This document shows positions 45,794-55,078 of a DNA stretch of 64,000 nucleotides, one piece after another (position 1 is the first letter of the stretch; every line of letters begins with the position of its first letter). Source of the DNA: Sphingopyxis sp. 2PD (lineage in GTDB: Bacteria > Pseudomonadota > Alphaproteobacteria > Sphingomonadales > Sphingomonadaceae); contig NZ_SCMU01000008.1 in the NCBI RefSeq assembly GCF_005503695.1, positions 48,745 through 112,744 of the forward strand. The letters are read 5' to 3'. The notes under the pieces were generated by a model. It was not told where the DNA came from. It was given only the letters and a program-made list of their open reading frames with translations, and searched no databases. The translations under genes and the position numbers were made by a program.

Positions 45794-47238
45794 TGCTTCA
45801 GGGAACCGGCTCCGACGTCGGCAAGTCGGTGCTTGTGGCGGGGTTGTGCCGCGCCTTTGCCAACCGCGGGCTGACGGTTCGCCCGTTCAAGCCCCAAAAT
45901 ATGTCGAACAACGCCGCGGTGACGAGCGACGGCGGCGAAATCGGGCGCGCGCAGGCGCTGCAGGCGATGGCGTGCCGGACCGCGCCGCACAGCGACATGA
46001 ACCCGGTGCTGCTGAAGCCGCAGGCCGACCGCACGTCGCAGCTGATCGTCCATGGCCGGGTGCGCGGGACGCTGGGCAGCGGCAATTTTCGCGAAGCGCG
46101 CGGCGCGCTGCTGACCGAGGTCATGCGAAGCTACGAACGATTGCAAGCGCAGTGCGATATCGTGGTGGTCGAGGGCGCGGGATCGCCCGCCGAGATCAAC
46201 CTGCGCGTCGGCGACATCGCCAATATGGGCTTTGCCCGCGCCGCCAACGTCCCCGTCATCCTGATCGGTGACATCGACCGCGGCGGCGTGATCGCGTCGG
46301 TCGTCGGTACCCGCGCAGTGATCGATCCCGCGGATGCGGCGATGATCCGCGGGTTCCTGATCAACAAGTTCCGCGGCGATCCGGCGCTGTTCGACGATGG
46401 CTATCGCGAGATCGAAAAGCGCAGCGGCTGGCCGGGTTTCGGCGTCATTCCCTGGCTCGGCGCCGCAGCGCGGCTGCCGAGCGAGGATGCCGTGATCCTC
46501 GAACGCCCCGCCGACCCGCGCGAGGCGCGGCGGATCATCGCCTGCCCCATCCTGCCGCGCATTTCCAATTTCGACGACCTCGACCCGCTCAAGCTGGAAC
46601 CCGGGGTCGAAGTGGTGATGGTACCGCCGGGGCGGCCGATCCCCGCCAAGGCGGCGATCATCATCCTGCCCGGATCGAAAGCGACGATTGCCGATCTCAA
46701 GGCGCTGCGCGCCGAGGGCTGGGATATCGACATCAGGGCGCATCACCGCCGCGGCAGGATGATCATCGGGCTGTGCGGCGGCTATCAGATGCTCGGGAGG
46801 CGGGTCTCCGACCCGATGGGGATCGAGGGCGTGCCGGCGGCGGTCGACGGACTGGGGCTGCTCGATGTCGAAACGACGCTTTCGCCAGCCAAAACGCTGC
46901 GCCACGTCACCGGATCGGCGCTCGGCGCAGCGCTCGAAGGCTATGAAATGCATATGGGCGAAACGCGCGGCCCTGGCACGAACCAGCCCTTTGCGGTGCT
47001 GGCCGACGGCGCGCGCGACGGTGCGGTCGGGAGCGATGGCCGCGTGATCGGATCCTATCTCCACGGCCTGTTTGCCTCGACCGAGCTGCGTCGCGCACTG
47101 CTCGCGCGCATCGGCGTCACGGGCGGCGCACGCGACTATGCCGCCGATGTCGATGCCGCACTCGACGACATCGCCGCCGAACTGGCGCGCCACGCCGATC
47201 TCGAGGGTTTGCTGGCGCTCGCAGGCGTGCGCGCATGA
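45781..47238 (+). CDS. cobQ: Adenosylcobyric acid synthase (glutamine-hydrolysing)
   Basis: Amidates four side chains of adenosylcobyrinic a,c-diamide using glutamine and ATP. The 485-residue protein has the N-terminal dethiobiotin-synthetase-like ATPase ([13 protein letters not shown], then [12 protein letters not shown]) and a C-terminal class I amidotransferase-like domain with nucleophilic cysteine in [12 protein letters not shown] and histidine in [13 protein letters not shown] 45781 is the normal family start. Complete cyrinic-acid synthesis is not encoded in this window, so cobQ here must act on precursors made by genes elsewhere. Confidence 0.95.
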   Translation: MAALMLQGTGSDVGKSVLVAGLCRAFANRGLTVRPFKPQNMSNNAAVTSDGGEIGRAQALQAMACRTAPHSDMNPVLLKPQADRTSQLIVHGRVRGTLGSGNFREARGALLTEVMRSYERLQAQCDIVVVEGAGSPAEINLRVGDIANMGFARAANVPVILIGDIDRGGVIASVVGTRAVIDPADAAMIRGFLINKFRGDPALFDDGYREIEKRSGWPGFGVIPWLGAAARLPSEDAVILERPADPREARRIIACPILPRISNFDDLDPLKLEPGVEVVMVPPGRPIPAKAAIIILPGSKATIADLKALRAEGWDIDIRAHHRRGRMIIGLCGGYQMLGRRVSDPMGIEGVPAAVDGLGLLDVETTLSPAKTLRHVTGSALGAALEGYEMHMGETRGPGTNQPFAVLADGARDGAVGSDGRVIGSYLHGLFASTELRRALLARIGVTGGARDYAADVDAALDDIAAELARHADLEGLLALAGVRA

Positions 47239-47765
47239 CGGGATCGAGCCTCTTCGTCCTCGGCGGGGCGCGGTCGGGCAAGAGCCGTTATGCGCAGGCG
47301 CACGCCGAGATGCTGGCCGGCCGCCATCATTTTGTCGCAACCGCCGAAGCGTTCGACGATGAGATGCGCGAGCGAATCGCGCGGCATCAGGCCGACCGCG
47401 ACGCACGCTGGCAAACCGTCGAGGCGCCGCGCGACCTGCCCGCGGTACTCGATGCGCTGAACGCGCCCGACGCGGTGGTGCTGGTCGATTGCCTGACATT
47501 GTGGCTGTCGAACCTGCTGCTCGCGGGCGCCGACCCGGACCGAACCGAAATTGAATTATGCAGCGCAATCAACCGGTTTGCCGGTCATATCATCCTCGTA
47601 TCCAACGAGGTCGGGCTGGGGATCGTGCCCGCCAATTCGCTGGCGCGGCGTTTCGGCGATGCCGCCGGGCGGCTCAATCAGGCGGTCGCGGCGACCGCGG
47701 CCGAGGTCGTGCTGCTCGCCGCGGGGCTACCGCTGACGCTCAAGCCACGCACCATCGCGCCATAA
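47235..47765 (+). CDS. cobU: Adenosylcobinamide kinase / guanylyltransferase
   Basis: A bifunctional enzyme that phosphorylates adenosylcobinamide and then transfers GMP to it. The 176-residue RecA-like protein has the P-loop [13 protein letters not shown], the guanylylation-site region [19 protein letters not shown] with its histidine, [15 protein letters not shown], and [14 protein letters not shown] overlaps the cobQ stop. It is the last gene of the operon; the 114 bases after it contain no obvious terminator. Known as cobP in alphaproteobacteria. Confidence 0.95.
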   Translation: MTGSSLFVLGGARSGKSRYAQAHAEMLAGRHHFVATAEAFDDEMRERIARHQADRDARWQTVEAPRDLPAVLDALNAPDAVVLVDCLTLWLSNLLLAGADPDRTEIELCSAINRFAGHIILVSNEVGLGIVPANSLARRFGDAAGRLNQAVAATAAEVVLLAAGLPLTLKPRTIAP

Positions 47766-47879
47766 CGCGCCGATTCGCGCATCGACCGCCCGTAAAACCG
47801 GGACTTGGCGAACGCCGTATCATGCGGCTATGGCAGCGCATTGATCGGGAATCGCCCGGTCGAGACCAGGAGAGAATTT

Positions 47880-48155
47880 ATGAATCACGCCGAACTGTCG
47901 GACGCCGTCGCCGCGTCGCTGGACCTGAGCAAAGCCGACGGGCGCAAGGCCGTCGACGCCGTCTTCGCCGCGATCGCCGATGCCGCCGCCAAGGGCGACG
48001 AAGTTTCGGTCAACGGCTTTGGCAAGTTCAAGGTCAAGGCAACCCCGGCCCGCGAAGGCCGCAACCCTTCGACCGGTGCGACGATCCAGATCAAGGCCGC
48101 CAAGAAGCTGACCTTTGGCCCGGCAAAGGCCGTCAAGGATCGCCTGAACGGCTGA
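47880..48155 (+). CDS. hup: HU family DNA-binding protein
   Basis: A 91-residue nucleoid protein that bends and compacts DNA. The helical dimerisation part (MNHAELSDAVAASLDLSKAD) is followed by VNGFGKFKVKATPAREGRNPSTG and IQIKAAKKLTFGPAKAVKDRLN, with the beta-arm proline in REGRNPSTG. The ATG is preceded by a strong AGGAGAG site. It is short and has no lysine-rich tail. It marks the last core-like gene before the lower-GC region; a strong hairpin follows. Confidence 0.95.
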   Translation: MNHAELSDAVAASLDLSKADGRKAVDAVFAAIADAAAKGDEVSVNGFGKFKVKATPAREGRNPSTGATIQIKAAKKLTFGPAKAVKDRLNG

Positions 48156-48191
48156 TCCACGGCTGATCGATTGCGGCTCAACGCCGTACGC

Positions 48192-48221
48192 AGGGCTCCG
48201 CCGAACCATCGGCGGAGCCCT
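48192..48221 (+). terminator. Hairpin downstream of the HU gene
   Basis: The 13-base arm agggctccgccga pairs perfectly with tcggcggagccct around loop acca. It is followed by ttgtgc rather than a long T-tract, so it is a good RNA 3'-end structure but only a probable intrinsic terminator. Confidence 0.65.
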
Positions 48222-48485
48222 TGTGCTATGGACGACCGACGCCGAAGCGAAGCATCGTCACAGCGCACCGCACTGCGGCCACAGCGTGCCGCCTAATCCC
48301 GTCGATGGGGACAATCCCAGCCACAAAACGGCCTCCAGGGACATGGCCGACCGCCCAAATGGGCCGAGTTCCGCTTGCCATAGCGCCCTTGCGTGTCGCT
48401 CCAAGATCCGCCAGTTCGCCGAATGGGAAGCATCCGATTGCGAAAGAACCTGCTGTCGCTAACCGGTCGTGCCAGCACGGATGCT
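48222..48485. other. Non-coding boundary between core genes and the accessory region
   Basis: No convincing gene is seen in about 260 bases. Reading frames through it have no start with ribosome site and no conserved-looking pattern. Base composition shifts here toward lower GC, and the next gene is on the opposite strand. Confidence 0.5.
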
Positions 48486-49703
48486 TCAGCGTTCCCCCGG
48501 CACTTCCAATATGCCGGCACAGGCTTGGCCGCTCGATGCCAGATTATTGCTGTCTACCGAAACGCGTACGTCGGCGACCAGAGCCTTGCCGCCGGGGCCG
48601 GGCATTAGAATATAGTCGACGTCGCAATGCATGTAGATGCCCTCCTCCCATGCAGCCCCGGTTTTCATATCCTGCACGGCGACGCGATTGTCGAATTGCT
48701 GGCCATATGACAGGATCCGCAGATCGCCGGCCGATGTGAGGTGCGGCGTCCCCATTGCGGCCACGACATCGCTTTCGCCGCGGCCCTGCCAAACCATGAT
48801 CAATTGGGCCTCCGCACGATTCAGCTTGCGGTCGCCGCGAAGCTTTGCTGCCTGCTTGTCGAATTCGAACCCCGCAGCCATGCGTTTGACGTTCTGCTCA
48901 TATTTGCTCCGCAGTTCGGTCGCGAGCAGGTCCACCTGCTGTTTTATTGCTGCCATCTTCGCCTGCGCGGCTGCCCGGTCGGCGGCGCTTGCAGGCTGGC
49001 CCCATCGTCCCGAGGGGTCGGGACGGACCGCGCCGCGCCACAAGCGGGACCAAGTGAGATCGAGCTGCTCGGCAGCGGTGGTTTCGGCCAGCACCATAAC
49101 CGCCTGGGTCAGCCCAAAAGGCTTCAGCCGATCATTGAAGGCCGCCATGTCGAAGCGCCCGTCACGATAGGATGCGTGCATGGCCCTTTCGATGTCCTGT
49201 GCGTTGCAGGCAAGCTTGTGCGCCTTCAGCATCGCGGGATCGTCGCTGGTCGTCCACGGCTCGGCCGGTATCGCTTGTGTCTGCAAATCGCTCCGTCGCA
49301 GGATCGAACTGCCCTCGCCCAGCCTGACCTTCACCGACGCGGATGGCGCAGCGGCAGCCTTGCCGCGCTTTGCCGTGGCGAGCGCCATAAGGCTCGGGCA
49401 TTCGAACTGCAGGCGCTTCACGGTCCATTCGGGCTTGGCGGCATTTTCGTGGATAATCGTAACGTCGAGCTGCTTTATCTCGACGCCTCCGCCCAATTGG
49501 TCGAACGGTGTACGCGACATGACGATCGTGTCCGAATAATAGGCCTGGCGATCCCCTTGTGTCCCGTCGACATGAAAGAACAGCGCCTGCGCTGCCGCGC
49601 CCGATGGACACAAGGCAGCGGCAGTTCCGAACAGCACGGCGGCGCGAACCGCAGTAAACTTCCCGGCACTGCGCCGGATTGGAGAGGAAAGTCCGATATT
49701 CAT
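48486..49703 (-). CDS. Secreted protein of unknown function with a C-terminal SmpA/OmlA-like segment
   Basis: A 405-residue protein with an Arg-containing leader and hydrophobic signal (FTAVRAAVLFGTAAALCPSGAAAQ). A central region has two cysteines (LQFECPSL and HKLACNAQ). A helical stretch rich in Gln/Lys/Ala (AAAQAKMAAIKQQVDLLATELRSKYE in order) may be coiled-coil. The end reads MVWQGRGESDVVAAMGTPHLTSAG, resembling the BamE/SmpA-type GxPxx turn, followed by YGQQFDN. I do not recognise a family. ATG 49703 was chosen because it gives the signal. It begins four bases after the stop of another secreted-protein gene, so the two form an operon. Confidence 0.7.
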   Translation of the reverse strand: MNIGLSSPIRRSAGKFTAVRAAVLFGTAAALCPSGAAAQALFFHVDGTQGDRQAYYSDTIVMSRTPFDQLGGGVEIKQLDVTIIHENAAKPEWTVKRLQFECPSLMALATAKRGKAAAAPSASVKVRLGEGSSILRRSDLQTQAIPAEPWTTSDDPAMLKAHKLACNAQDIERAMHASYRDGRFDMAAFNDRLKPFGLTQAVMVLAETTAAEQLDLTWSRLWRGAVRPDPSGRWGQPASAADRAAAQAKMAAIKQQVDLLATELRSKYEQNVKRMAAGFEFDKQAAKLRGDRKLNRAEAQLIMVWQGRGESDVVAAMGTPHLTSAGDLRILSYGQQFDNRVAVQDMKTGAAWEEGIYMHCDVDYILMPGPGGKALVADVRVSVDSNNLASSGQACAGILEVPGER

Positions 49704-49707
49704 TTCT

Positions 49708-50496
49708 TCACGCCCTCTTCCGCTTCGCAAGACATTGTTCGAGCCTGCTTCGGGCGGCAAGTCCGCCAGTCCAGTCCAGCTTGGCCACCGATTGACCGTT
49801 GACGAGGACTTCGAAACCCTGGCGGTCTTCCATCGCAGCCATGGCCGCTTCGATCGTCGGCACGGCGAAGGCGATCGATGCATAGGCTTCGCCCGGCAAC
49901 CGATAGTTGAAGGCCTGCACGGTCTGTGAGGAGCCGTCGCTCTGGTTGAGCGTCACCCTGATCTTTCGAACATCTTTCGAACCGGTAATTTTTCCACCGG
50001 AGAAGGTCATCAGCGCACCCGAATAGCTGCCGCCCGGTCCCGAAATGCGTAGCATCACATCGCCCTTTGAATATAGAGCAACACAAAATTCTCCGGGTTT
50101 TGGGCCGATCCCGTCCTGAAGATAATCCCAACCGCCATTATGGTAGCGTTCGTAAGCTGCCTTGAATTTCGGATCGCGTTTCCGCGCTTCAATCTCCTTG
50201 GGGTCCTTGCCAACCGAGCGGGATATATCGGCCATTGCAGCCATGGCCGCCGCCATCGGATCACCACCCGCAGCCGGCGAATGGCCCGTATCGTCCCGAT
50301 CATCTTGCGATGGTTTCGGCGTCGCCGCGATATCCATCATGTTCTGATGATGCTGCGCATTTTGGGCGCAGATATTGGGAAGATCGGAGCAAGCATGGGC
50401 AGGACCGGAATGCGCAAGCGACAATGCCGCGGCGCCGACCGTCGACAATATGACAGCGGGGCATTTTTCGCGACGGGAATTCAGGAATATCCGCAT
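49708..50496 (-). CDS. Secreted cysteine-containing protein of unknown function
   Basis: A 262-residue protein with a basic n-region (MRIFLNSRREK), hydrophobic signal and cleavage near AHACSDLP. The mature start CSDLPNICAQNAQHHQNMMDI is rich in Cys, His and Met, which might bind metal. An Ala/Met-rich helix (GDPMAAAMAAMADISRS) follows, and the second half looks like a beta-rich domain (VALYSKGDVMLRISGPGGSY through FEVLVNGQSVAKLDW). No family is recognised. It is the first of two co-directional secreted-protein genes. Confidence 0.7.
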   Translation of the reverse strand: MRIFLNSRREKCPAVILSTVGAAALSLAHSGPAHACSDLPNICAQNAQHHQNMMDIAATPKPSQDDRDDTGHSPAAGGDPMAAAMAAMADISRSVGKDPKEIEARKRDPKFKAAYERYHNGGWDYLQDGIGPKPGEFCVALYSKGDVMLRISGPGGSYSGALMTFSGGKITGSKDVRKIRVTLNQSDGSSQTVQAFNYRLPGEAYASIAFAVPTIEAAMAAMEDRQGFEVLVNGQSVAKLDWTGGLAARSRLEQCLAKRKRA

Positions 50497-50768
50497 GAGA
50501 ACAACTTGCCTCGCAGCTTGAACCTAGTGTTTCACGATAGCCAACAAGCGATTTGGAGACACGATCAGACATGCACCAGTGCTCCAAGCGATATCACCGG
50601 CCCACCATACTTCGACTTCACGTCGCGGGTCGTCGCTTCCGAAACCGTATTCCGTCGAGCAAGGTCCGCCGTCTGCGCGCTGCCGCGGCTTCTTTCAGAT
50701 CGACCCGTGCGCCTTGCTCTTCGGATTGGGAAACAGGCAAATTTATCGAACGCCGATTGTGCGTAACG
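50497..50768. other. Intergenic region, no gene seen
   Basis: About 270 bases between the secreted-protein operon and the end of the carotenoid-oxygenase gene. The start region probably holds the leftward promoter of the secreted-protein operon. Plus-strand frames in this stretch lack ribosome sites and are extensions of shadows of the oxygenase gene. Confidence 0.4.
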
Positions 50769-52301
50769 CTAGGTCGTCACACCCACGAATGTCCCGTGCA
50801 GCCCAAGCGGAACCGGACTGTCCAACCAAGCGCGGGCGAGAAATTTGCGCTCCGGTCGGCTCGCGTCGAAGATTGTCAATGCACTCTGCTGGGTTTTCCA
50901 GTTCAGCGCCGTGCCGACCAACCAGCCATCGTCTTCTTTCAATGCGCCGGCTTTCGGAACGAAAACATGTTCTTCCACCATCCAGTCGGCCCCATAATGG
51001 AACGTCTGGCTTTTCCCGCTTTCGAGATCGAGCTTGACCACCGAATCGAACCAATCCGTGCGAGCCGGATCGTTGATACAGGACGCGTACACATATCGAT
51101 TGCGAATGGTGTCAAACTTTGGGTTTACCTTTGGAAATTCGACGCGGGCGTGCAAGCGCTCGAAACGCGCCGCTCCCGTTTTCGGCAAGGTCACCCGATA
51201 GGAACCCGCCTGCCAATTGGGAAAGGCGCCCCGCATCGGCTTGAAGAATTCGAGCATCGCATCACCGTTGGCATCATGACAGATGTCAAAGCATATCGTT
51301 CCGTCCGCCTCTTCCCAGCCGTTACCGAAATGGAACGCGAAACCGCCCGGCAATTCTGCCTGCCGGACAAGTTCGAACGTTTCGCGGTCGAAGACATGCA
51401 CACGCATCGGCTTTCCGGAAACACCGCGAATGCTGCCGAATGTTCCGTTCTCGATAGAGCTTTTGCCATCCGACGCGGTCGAGCATTGGACGAGCACGAT
51501 CGATCGCTGGGTCAGCAGGAAGTCGTGATAATACCCCTCCTGCCCCAGTGGCTGCACTTTCAGATGCTCGAGCTTTCCAAACCTGTCCAGCCGATACAGG
51601 ATGACCCGCGAACCGAGTGAACCGATATTCCACATTCTTCCATCGGCACCGACCCGTGGATGGGCGCTGAACGGAGCGCCTTTTGCGGCATCACCGAGAT
51701 CGACATAGCCGCGGGATTCCAGCTCGTTCGGAGTGACCCGAAAAGGACTACCGCCTTCCCACAATGCCCACATCTCGCCATTGACCGCAATGACACTGGT
51801 GTTGGACGGGTTGACGCTGTCGGCGCCTGTGGCCGATGCGAGCAGCGGCATTCCGCCGCCAGACGTCGGAAGCAGAAACTTGCCCGCTTCTTCCTCGAGC
51901 CGGTGCTTGCGGGTGCCGACAAACCGGCTGTGATATTGAACGCCCGCACCGCCGATCGTCCACCGTTGCAGCAGGCCATCGCCGTCGAACCAATGCCGAT
52001 ATCGCACGCCGAGACGTTCAAAAAGCGCAGGACCGTTTCTGAAGAACGAACCTTCAAGTCCTGAAGGGATATTCCCTTCGATGCGCGGTTGAACAACGTC
52101 CAGCGCAACGGCATTATCGAAAGCGATCAGCCGGGGGTCGTCGCGCTTCGCCTTGGCAAAGTCCAATGCGAGGGCGGACGCGTCTCCGGCGCCTGTCGAA
52201 GCCATCGATTTTTCGCCGACCGCAACGGCCAACATGCTTGCCGCCATCGACGACAAGCAGAAGGTGCGCCGATCGACCTTCACCCCATGTTCGACGCTCA
52301 T
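50769..52301 (-). CDS. Carotenoid cleavage oxygenase family protein with twin-arginine leader
   Basis: A 510-residue iron(II) dioxygenase of the RPE65/carotenoid and lignostilbene oxygenase family, which splits a carbon-carbon double bond into two carbonyls. The four iron-ligand histidines are visible: H214 (FSAHPRVGADG), H259 (GYYHDFLL), H324 (FAFHFGNGW) and H502 (LGLHGTF). Uncommonly, the N-terminus VDRRTFCLSSMAASMLAVAVG is a Tat-type signal, so the folded enzyme may be exported. Substrate could be a carotenoid, apocarotenoid or stilbene. The start overlaps a DUF2141 lipoprotein gene by four bases. Confidence 0.9.
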   Translation of the reverse strand: MSVEHGVKVDRRTFCLSSMAASMLAVAVGEKSMASTGAGDASALALDFAKAKRDDPRLIAFDNAVALDVVQPRIEGNIPSGLEGSFFRNGPALFERLGVRYRHWFDGDGLLQRWTIGGAGVQYHSRFVGTRKHRLEEEAGKFLLPTSGGGMPLLASATGADSVNPSNTSVIAVNGEMWALWEGGSPFRVTPNELESRGYVDLGDAAKGAPFSAHPRVGADGRMWNIGSLGSRVILYRLDRFGKLEHLKVQPLGQEGYYHDFLLTQRSIVLVQCSTASDGKSSIENGTFGSIRGVSGKPMRVHVFDRETFELVRQAELPGGFAFHFGNGWEEADGTICFDICHDANGDAMLEFFKPMRGAFPNWQAGSYRVTLPKTGAARFERLHARVEFPKVNPKFDTIRNRYVYASCINDPARTDWFDSVVKLDLESGKSQTFHYGADWMVEEHVFVPKAGALKEDDGWLVGTALNWKTQQSALTIFDASRPERKFLARAWLDSPVPLGLHGTFVGVTT

Positions 52302-52768
52302 GGCGCATACGCCAGCACCGCGACCGCCGCGCTGTCGGCTGGGACGACGACCTTCATGGTGTCGAACGGGGGAATGCCGCCCCGCACGATTAAAACATTG
52401 GAAAAGCCATAGCCCTCGGTCGGCACGCCGACGATGTTCAGGTCGACCTTTGAGTTTCCATTTTCGTCGTGGTAGAGCTGGACAGCATAGTCGCCCGCCG
52501 CAAGGCCAGAAAAGCGGATGACATTCGTGCCAGCGACCGCGTCTTGAACGGCGTATGTGACCGTCTTCGGCTTTTCTTCACCTTCCGACCGCCCCAATAG
52601 CTCCGCGCGGAGTTGGCCCTTCGCCGAGCGAACATCCTTGACGGTCAAGACAAGTTCATGTGTGACCCTATCGGAGGGCGGCGGGACTGGTTGTGCAACA
52701 ACTTTCGAGGTCGTGTTTTGCACGCACGCCGTTACCAGAAGCGCAGCGGCCAAAGCGAAATATCTCAT
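52298..52768 (-). CDS. DUF2141 lipoprotein
   Basis: A 156-residue protein with a lipoprotein signal (YFALAAALLVTAC) and a DUF2141 domain: LVLTVKDVRSAKGQLRAELL, the DYAVQLYHDENGNSKVDLNIVGVPTEGYGFSN segment, and a terminal beta-strand. The DENGN-K-D loop resembles a calcium-binding turn. DUF2141 proteins are uncharacterised. It is the first gene of a two-gene unit with the carotenoid oxygenase. Export of both partners points to a periplasmic or outer-membrane pathway. Confidence 0.86.
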   Translation of the reverse strand: MRYFALAAALLVTACVQNTTSKVVAQPVPPPSDRVTHELVLTVKDVRSAKGQLRAELLGRSEGEEKPKTVTYAVQDAVAGTNVIRFSGLAAGDYAVQLYHDENGNSKVDLNIVGVPTEGYGFSNVLIVRGGIPPFDTMKVVVPADSAAVAVLAYAP

Positions 52769-52918
52769 GATGTGTCCTTGGGAATTTTTGGTTCTATGGT
52801 CTGGCGGATGGAGCCGCCATCAGGAGCTTGAACGATGCTGAGCCACTGGATAAAGCCGATTTACGCGAAATGCCGTTCGCGCTTCGTGAAGGATCGGCCC
52901 GTTCTCAGATAGGCATGA

Positions 52919-53698
52919 ATGCACGTGGGCACCGATGAAAAATCCCCGGCGATCGAACTGATAGGCAAAACAGTCCTGACCGGCATATGCGCCGGGATAT
53001 TGCTCGCGATGCTTTCGCCTTACAGGACCGAGACGATATTTTCTGTCGGCGAGCGTTTCCTGTTCTGGATTGCCTCAGCCGTTTTTGGCTGTTTCACGCT
53101 CGTCGCCTTCTACCTCACCGGCCGCAATATAGCACAAGACTATCGGATCGCCCAATACACCTGGCTGCCCATATCGGCCGCTCTGGCGGCGGTCCCGGTG
53201 ACCCTGATGGTTCATGCGGTCGCGCCAGCGGTAAATAGCGAAATCGAGCTGCAACCTTTTTGGCAGCTGTTTCCCTCTGTCCTAATATTGTGCCTTCCGC
53301 TGCAACTGATCATGCACCTGCTGCTGCGTACCGTTGCGAAGCCACCGCTAGCATCCGCATTGCCAACAGTCGCAAACGATCTTTCACCGTTGTTGGCCAA
53401 GCTGCCCCCGCACCTCGGCAGAGACATAATGTGCCTCAAGATGGAAGATCACTATCTCCGCGTCTACACGGCTGTCGGGCACACGCTGATATTGATGCGA
53501 ATAGGCGACGCCGTAAAAATGCTTCACGCCGTCGACGGGCTGCATGTCCACCGGAGTTGGTGGGTCGCGCGCACGGCGGTCGATGAGTCTAGAATGGATG
53601 GAACCAGGCTATTGCTTGTCCTTCGAAATGGCCTGCAGGTGCCAGTATCAAAGGATCGCCGGGCAATATTGGAAGCCAAGGGCTGGCTGACAGGATGA
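52919..53698 (+). CDS. Membrane-bound LytTR-domain transcription regulator
   Basis: A 259-residue regulator with about four transmembrane helices in the first 140 residues (VLTGICAGILLAMLSPY, FLFWIASAVFGCFTLVAFYL, and two more) and a C-terminal LytTR DNA-binding domain (CLKMEDHYLRVYTAVGHTLILMR, HRSWWVARTAV, VPVSKDRRAILEAKGW). There is no receiver domain, so it is not a classical response regulator; it probably senses a membrane signal directly. It is divergent from the DUF2141 gene and may control the oxygenase operon or the LytS-kinase cluster downstream. Confidence 0.88.
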   Translation: MHVGTDEKSPAIELIGKTVLTGICAGILLAMLSPYRTETIFSVGERFLFWIASAVFGCFTLVAFYLTGRNIAQDYRIAQYTWLPISAALAAVPVTLMVHAVAPAVNSEIELQPFWQLFPSVLILCLPLQLIMHLLLRTVAKPPLASALPTVANDLSPLLAKLPPHLGRDIMCLKMEDHYLRVYTAVGHTLILMRIGDAVKMLHAVDGLHVHRSWWVARTAVDESRMDGTRLLLVLRNGLQVPVSKDRRAILEAKGWLTG

Positions 53699-53987
53699 AG
53701 GCGTGGAAGCGCGAGAATAGCGCGCTTCGCCAGGCCAACGCGAGACGTCGCCAAGCGTCCGCATATTTTCGCAAACAAGGCTTGATCACCCAATCACGCG
53801 ATGGCCGCGTTCGGCGAGGTGGACTTGCGCGTCGCTGGATGCATGCCACGTCGTGGTTTCAATAGGGCGCGGCTCTGGCACGCAAAAAGTGCACCGGTTC
53901 GCTTGTTTCGGTTGAATCCAGCTTTCGCTGCTTGAATGAACGCAACAAGCCGCCCGATCGTGCGGCTGCGAAGGGGCCGGAACAACT
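53699..53987. other. Intergenic region, no gene seen
   Basis: About 290 bases between the LytTR gene and a secreted-protein gene. Short frames on both strands are present but have no plausible start or conserved pattern. The last part should contain the promoter of the secreted-protein gene; no clear ribosome site precedes the ATG at 53988. Confidence 0.4.
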
Positions 53988-55049
53988 ATGCGGATCAGCT
54001 TGTCGGTAACCGCCGCAATCGCGGCGATGACTTTTTTCACCAGTGTTGCGCAGGCGGAGGCCGTCAAACCAGTGCAGGCAGAACAGATCGAGCAGCTTTG
54101 CCCGGGATTGAAAATGACCGAATTGAGCCTTGGTTTGCCAAGATCCCAACAGAACACGCATTTCCTCAAGCAAGTCAATCGCTTGCCAGAAGCTTTCGCA
54201 CCGTTCACCGAAGCAGATGTTGAATTTACGCCTTGGTCCGGACTGCTTGCCGGCATCACTTACCTGGGCGTGAGCCCGGACGGAGATGTCAATCAGAGTC
54301 TGGCCGCCGCCCTGGAAAGCAGTTTGCTGGCCGCTGGGTGGACGACGTCTGAACGCACCGATTTCGCATCACCCTTGGGTTTCAATTCACAATATTTTAG
54401 CAAGGAGGTCGAAACGCCGCAGGGAATGCGGGAGCTGTTCATCGAATTCGACACACCCGGCGCCCTGCTGCTTCGCTGTGGCGATCGCCGCCTCTTCAAT
54501 ATCCAGAAACGGGAATATGAAGGCGAACTCGAGCCGGGTAGCAAGCGCCCCCGCCAACCGCTGGCAGCGAACAAGGATGCCAAGATCGCCGCCGAATCCG
54601 ATTGTGACGATATTTTGCTTCTCGAAGCATTCGGCAAAGCTGGTATTGTCGATGAAACATCACCGGCGTTCGCGGATTTCATTGCCGGCGGCGCATCACT
54701 TTCGGCGTATGAGAACTACAAAGGCCGTATCGTGACCTGGCTGAAATGGTCGCTTCTCGATTCGAAAAGGATCGATCGCGACCGGATGTGGAAGCTTGAG
54801 GACGAAGCTGGCCGAGGCAGGACAGAGCAGACGCTTGCCGCTATCGGCAGTCTTCTCGAGGCCGTCGCGCAAGTGGGCGCAGCGAGCGAGGAAGGCGACT
54901 CCAAGGCGGTGTGTAAGTCTTTCGTTGGTGTCATGCGGGCACAGGCCGACGCGGATCGCCGCAAAATTGCCTATCACGAACAGATAACGAAACTTCTTGA
55001 GCAGGAAGCCGCACGGGTTGGCCTGAACCTCGAATCCGACGCAGGCTGA
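53988..55049 (+). CDS. Secreted protein of unknown function
   Basis: A 353-residue protein with a signal peptide (SVTAAIAAMTFFTSVAQAE). No family is recognised. A few features stand out: cysteines in IEQLCPGLK, LLRCGDRR, ESDCDDIL and KAVCKSF that may form two disulfides, a basic linker (EPGSKRPRQPLAA), and an alpha-helical C-terminal third (QTLAAIGSLLEAVAQVG through ITKLLEQEAARVG). The domain before the linker has alternating strands and helices. It lies between a LytTR regulator and a divergent/convergent LytS-type kinase, with which it may form a regulatory unit; this is by position only. Confidence 0.7.
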   Translation: MRISLSVTAAIAAMTFFTSVAQAEAVKPVQAEQIEQLCPGLKMTELSLGLPRSQQNTHFLKQVNRLPEAFAPFTEADVEFTPWSGLLAGITYLGVSPDGDVNQSLAAALESSLLAAGWTTSERTDFASPLGFNSQYFSKEVETPQGMRELFIEFDTPGALLLRCGDRRLFNIQKREYEGELEPGSKRPRQPLAANKDAKIAAESDCDDILLLEAFGKAGIVDETSPAFADFIAGGASLSAYENYKGRIVTWLKWSLLDSKRIDRDRMWKLEDEAGRGRTEQTLAAIGSLLEAVAQVGAASEEGDSKAVCKSFVGVMRAQADADRRKIAYHEQITKLLEQEAARVGLNLESDAG

Positions 55050-55078
55050 GCGGCCAAAATTAGCGGTAGTGCCGGTCG

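Noticed and set aside
45733..47568. Minus-strand open frame of 611 codons opposite cobQ/cobU
   Set aside because: Shadow of the cob genes caused by GC-rich codons; no conserved features.
48221..48739. Plus-strand frame of 172 codons after the HU gene
   Set aside because: It starts inside the terminator-like hairpin region without a ribosome site and overlaps the minus-strand secreted-protein gene, which has a clear signal peptide.
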